Of a stretch of DNA of 64,000 nt, positions 61,687-64,000 are shown one piece after another. The position numbers and the translations under genes were made by a program. The notes under the pieces are model-generated. The model ran no database searches. It had not been told where the DNA came from and was given only the letters and a program-made list of their open reading frames with translations. Source of the DNA: an uncultured Corynebacterium sp. (GTDB lineage Bacteria > Actinomycetota > Actinomycetes > Mycobacteriales > Mycobacteriaceae); NCBI GenBank assembly GCA_946223355.1, contig CAMIPB010000001.1:62001-126000 (forward strand), given 5' to 3'. Within the stretch, counting starts at the first letter, position 1; each line of letters opens with the position of its first letter.

Positions 61687-63123
61687 GTGGGCTTCGAGAC
61701 CGTAGCGGACATCATCAAATACATCAAGGATGAAGATGTCCAGTTCGTTGACATTCGTTTTACTGACGTACCTGGCACCGAACACCATATTTCCATCCCA
61801 GCATCGCAATTCGACGAGGAAGCAGCCGAAGAGGGCTTCGCGTTTGACGGCTCATCGATTCGTGGCTTTACTACCATCGAAGAGTCCGACATGATGCTGT
61901 TGCCGGATCCGAAGACCGCCATGCTGGATCCTTTCCGCACCGCGAAGACCCTGAACATCAAGTTCTTCGTACACGATCCGTTTACTCGCGAACCGTTCAG
62001 CCGCGATCCACGCAACATCGCGCGCAAGGCCGAGGAGTACTTGGTATCCACTGGCATTGCGGATACCTGCTTCTTCGGCGCTGAGGCCGAGTTCTACCTC
62101 TTCGATTCCGTACGCTACGAGGCCGGTTTGAACTCCTCCTTCTACCACGTCGATTCTGACGAGGGCTGGTGGAACCGTGGCAAGGAAACCGAACTCGACG
62201 GTGGTCTAAACCGCGGCTACAAGAACCGCGTTAAGGGTGGCTACTTCCCTACCGCGCCTCATGATCAGTCTGTTGAGGTCCGTGACCAAATGGCTCTTAA
62301 CCTCGCTGAGGCTGGCTTTGAGCTGGAGCGCTTCCACCACGAGTGCGGCACCGGTGGCCAGCAGGAAATCAACTACCGCTTCAACACCCTGTTGCACGCT
62401 GCTGATGACATCCAGACTTTCAAGTACATCATCAAGCAGACTGCGTTCCTCAACGGCAAGACCGCAACGTTCATGCCTAAGCCCCTAGCCGGCGAGGCAG
62501 GCTCCGGCATGCACGCGCACCAGTCTCTGTGGAAGGACGGCAAGCCACTCTTCCACGATGAGGAGGGCTACGCAGGGCTTTCCGACGTCGCCCGCTACTA
62601 CATCGGCGGCATCCTCCAGCACGCCGGTGCGGTCTTGGCGTTTTCCAACCCAACCTTGAACTCGTACCACCGTCTGGTTCCTGGCTACGAGGCTCCAATC
62701 AACCTCGTTTACTCCCAGCGCAATCGTTCCGCTGCAGTGCGTATCCCGATCACGGGCTCCAACCCGAAGGCGAAGCGCATTGAGTTCCGCGCTCCTGACG
62801 CATCCGGCAACCCATACCTTGGATTCGCTGCCATGATGCTTGCTGGCTTGGATGGTGTGAAAAACCGCATCGAGCCACACGTTCCAGTGGATAAGGACCT
62901 CTACGAGCTCCCACCTGAGGAAGCTAAGTCCATCCCTACCGCTCCGACTTCGCTTGAGGCTTCCCTCAACGCACTTGAAAATGACATGGACTTCCTCACC
63001 GAAGGCGACGTCTTCACCGAGGACCTCATCGATTCCTACATCAAGCTCAAGTACGACCACGAGATCGAGCCACAGCGCGTACGCCCAACTCCGCTTGAGT
63101 TTGAGTTGTACTACGACTGCTAA
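61687..63123 (+). CDS. glnA: Glutamine synthetase type I
   Basis: 478 residues. It condenses glutamate and ammonia with ATP. Blocks: FVDIRFTDVPGTEHHIS, EEGFAFDGSSIRGF, FFGAEAEFYLFD, the ATP motif KPLAGEAGSGMHAHQSLW, and NRSAAVRIP. Tyr in KDLYELPPEE corresponds to the adenylylation site of GSI-beta enzymes, so GlnE control is likely. GTG start with AGGAG 8 bp upstream. Next gene on the same strand is a glutamate synthase-like protein. Confidence 0.97.
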   Translation: MGFETVADIIKYIKDEDVQFVDIRFTDVPGTEHHISIPASQFDEEAAEEGFAFDGSSIRGFTTIEESDMMLLPDPKTAMLDPFRTAKTLNIKFFVHDPFTREPFSRDPRNIARKAEEYLVSTGIADTCFFGAEAEFYLFDSVRYEAGLNSSFYHVDSDEGWWNRGKETELDGGLNRGYKNRVKGGYFPTAPHDQSVEVRDQMALNLAEAGFELERFHHECGTGGQQEINYRFNTLLHAADDIQTFKYIIKQTAFLNGKTATFMPKPLAGEAGSGMHAHQSLWKDGKPLFHDEEGYAGLSDVARYYIGGILQHAGAVLAFSNPTLNSYHRLVPGYEAPINLVYSQRNRSAAVRIPITGSNPKAKRIEFRAPDASGNPYLGFAAMMLAGLDGVKNRIEPHVPVDKDLYELPPEEAKSIPTAPTSLEASLNALENDMDFLTEGDVFTEDLIDSYIKLKYDHEIEPQRVRPTPLEFELYYDC

Positions 63124-63134
63124 GGAGCGAGGAA

Positions 63135-63158
63135 CTCTTGCGGCCCTCGGCCGCAGAG
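63135..63158 (+). terminator. Hairpin after glnA
   Basis: GCGGCC (63140-63145) and GGCCGC (63149-63154) with flanking CTCT/AGAG pairs. No T tract follows, so termination efficiency is uncertain. Confidence 0.45.
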
Positions 63159-63190
63159 ATTAGTACGCCTCCCCATAAGGCGGATACCAT

Positions 63191-63315
63191 CTAAAGCAGA
63201 ACTGCTGCCAAGACGACGGCTGCCCAGGATATGGCGATGAGCGCGCAGTCGCGGCGTCGCCAAGCAATGGGGCTCAAACGGCTAAGAGGGCGAGTGGGTT
63301 GAACCGCGGGGTCAC
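63191..63315 (-). pseudogene. Remnant of a membrane protein gene, possibly ECF transporter T component
   Basis: A GTG at 63313-63315 overlaps the previous stop and reads MTPRFNPLALLAV before a TGA at 63274-63276; NPLA is a common opening of EcfT proteins. In another frame, 63277-63191 reads LSPIAWRRRDCALIAISWAAVVLAAVLL then stop, a basic stretch plus a membrane helix resembling the end of such a protein. The simplest reading is one gene whose middle was deleted. Family assignment is tentative. Confidence 0.4.
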
Positions 63316-63474
63316 TACGAACGGACCTTAGACGGCAGCGCCTTTACCACGAAGAAGACCAGAAGGAATACAGCAATTTTATCCAGTGGGTCAGAAATAA
63401 AGGACTGCATGGTCACTGACTGCAACAGGGAATTTCCCATCTCCCGGAAAGCAGAGACGATAGCGCCGGTTACT
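63315..63474 (-). pseudogene. C-terminal remnant of a membrane protein, possibly ECF transporter S component
   Basis: An open frame reads VTGAIVSAFREMGNSLLQ (about 63474 down to 63421), then SVTMQSFISDPLDKIAVFLL and VFFVVKALPSKVRS to the TAG at 63315-63317. The ending DPLDK..(hydrophobic)..VVKALPSK is the usual end of ECF substrate-binding (S) components. No start codon fits a full gene; the only ATG (63438-63440) would give 41 residues. The 5' end of this gene appears to have been removed by a deletion. Confidence 0.5.
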
Positions 63475-63586
63475 CTCCTACGAGAGAAATCTCCCCCGCG
63501 ATGTGTAACCCCGCAAGATAGACAAGTGCGAGACCGTCGTCGATGCCGGTATCACAATCGAGAAGTACACGAGGCGAAGTAGACAC
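63470..63586 (-). pseudogene. N-terminal remnant of a nucleoside hydrolase gene
   Basis: From the GTG at 63584-63586 the frame reads MSTSPRVLLDCDTGIDDGLA then LVYLAGLHIAGEISLVGE and a stop: 38 residues. The DCDTGIDD motif is the D-x-D-x-G-x-D-D calcium/ribose-binding signature of inosine-uridine nucleoside hydrolases, whose normal length is about 300 residues. Family members continue after LVG with VTT.AGN; here the sequence breaks off at once and runs into the S-component remnant. Confidence 0.6.
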
Positions 63587-63827
63587 GAGGAGATGACCTT
63601 TCTTCGAAAATTAACAAACTTCACCCTACCCCCAAAAGGACCCCCGATTATTACGATCAGAGTGGGATAACGTGTGGATTTGCAGATACTTCAACAAAGT
63701 TAGCTACAAATTATTTCTACAGTTCGTAGCAAATCGTGTTGTGTCCTACCATAGTTCCGGACTATCCCCAGTCGGATTACACCAAACGCACCATCCTTAA
63801 ACGAATTAAAGGACAACGACGATACTC

Positions 63828-64000
63828 ATGGGAAAGACTTCTAAGGGCAACAAGCTCTTTAAGGCCGTGGCAGCAACCGCAGCAGCTGGCTTAGGCGGAC
63901 TCACCGCCCACGACCTCATCCAGAAGAAGCACTCAATCCTTCGCAGCTACCCAGTAGTTGGCCGCGCACGCTACATCATGGAGCACGCTCGCCCAATGGT
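63828..64000 (+). CDS. FMN-binding glutamate synthase-family protein, N-terminal fragment (runs off right edge)
   Basis: 57 codons are visible: MGKTSKGNKLFKAVAATAAA, then GLGGLTAHDLIQKKHSILRS and YPVVGRARYIMEHARPM. The HSILR.YPV.GR.RY..E..RP pattern is the N-terminus of the FMN-binding glutamate synthase-like (GltB domain 2) proteins. ATTAAAGGA lies upstream of the ATG. The hydrophobic Ala/Gly stretch may be a membrane or spacer segment. Next to glnA it suggests nitrogen metabolism, but the catalytic part is outside the window. Confidence 0.7.
   Translation, partial: MGKTSKGNKLFKAVAATAAAGLGGLTAHDLIQKKHSILRSYPVVGRARYIMEHARPM

Noticed and set aside
1..64000. CRISPR array, prophage or insertion sequence
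   Set aside because: No spaced direct-repeat array, transposase or phage structural gene was found; the repeats at 51,385-51,800 have no unique spacers and no cas genes nearby.

Overview
The window is a chromosomal segment of a Corynebacterium-type actinobacterium, species not determined. The evidence is the gene order: it matches the block I recall from C. glutamicum, running from yfiH/ftsZ through the division and cell-wall (dcw) cluster, mptA, pknL and aroG, then qcrCAB/ctaECF, ltsA, ilvE, pepA, aceF, lipBA and glnA. The content also fits: an mptA-type mannosyltransferase, a three-lipoyl-domain E2, a dedicated class II DAHP synthase, a Rieske protein with extra N-terminal membrane segments, and meso-diaminopimelate-type mur genes.

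Layout. Positions 1-17,000 (all minus strand) hold the 5' end of yfiH/pgeF, then ftsZ, ftsQ, murC, murG, ftsW, murD, mraY, murF, murE, ftsI, an ftsL-like gene, rsmH and mraZ. A three-repeat MraZ operator overlaps the mraZ promoter. Positions 17,300-25,000 hold a DUF3040 protein, a HEPN-like protein, a GNAT acetyltransferase, a geranylgeranyl-type prenyl synthase, mptA, an Rv2175c-like regulator, pknL and aroG. Positions 25,000-33,200 (minus) hold two paralogous membrane acyltransferases either side of an Rv2179c-like exoribonuclease, then a PlsC acyltransferase, an ROK glucokinase, PimB' and two secreted NlpC/P60 endopeptidases. Positions 33,800-40,300 (minus) encode the bc1-aa3 respiratory branch: ctaC-ctaF as one unit, ctaE-qcrC-qcrA-qcrB as another. 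Positions 40,700-48,750 hold asnB/ltsA, a 37-residue membrane-peptide gene with its own promoter, erpA, a DUF3043 protein, cobT, ilvE, a frameshifted pepA and one unrecognised gene. Positions 48,900-63,200 hold the lipoate-centred genes (E2, gcvP, gcvT, gcvH, lipB, lipA), a DUF4191 protein, an RDD protein and glnA. The right edge holds the start of an FMN-binding glutamate synthase-like gene.

Functional links. The dcw genes, PgeF, LtsA, PimB', MptA, the prenyl synthase, the NlpC/P60 enzymes and PknL all serve the envelope. The E2, GcvH, LipB and LipA share lipoylation: two acceptor proteins sit beside the two enzymes that lipoylate them. The gcvPTH block and an MFS gene lie between the E2 gene and lipB, where C. 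glutamicum as I recall it has neither. The 780-bp stretch at that junction is full of several unrelated short repeats, so it looks like an insertion boundary.

Best leads: (1) at 63,191-63,586, nested fragments of a nucleoside hydrolase gene and of an ECF-type transporter, which look like a collapsed operon; (2) the 37-residue membrane peptide at 42,745-42,858; (3) the one-base frameshift in an A7 run of pepA; (4) a perfect 349-bp repeat inside the E2 gene; (5) large inverted repeats on both sides of the DUF4191 gene; (6) the double-inverted 19-bp repeat array at 51,539-51,658; (7) the GTGGG array of the mraZ promoter and a second, oppositely oriented TGGG array nearby. No CRISPR array, prophage, IS element, tRNA or rRNA was seen.
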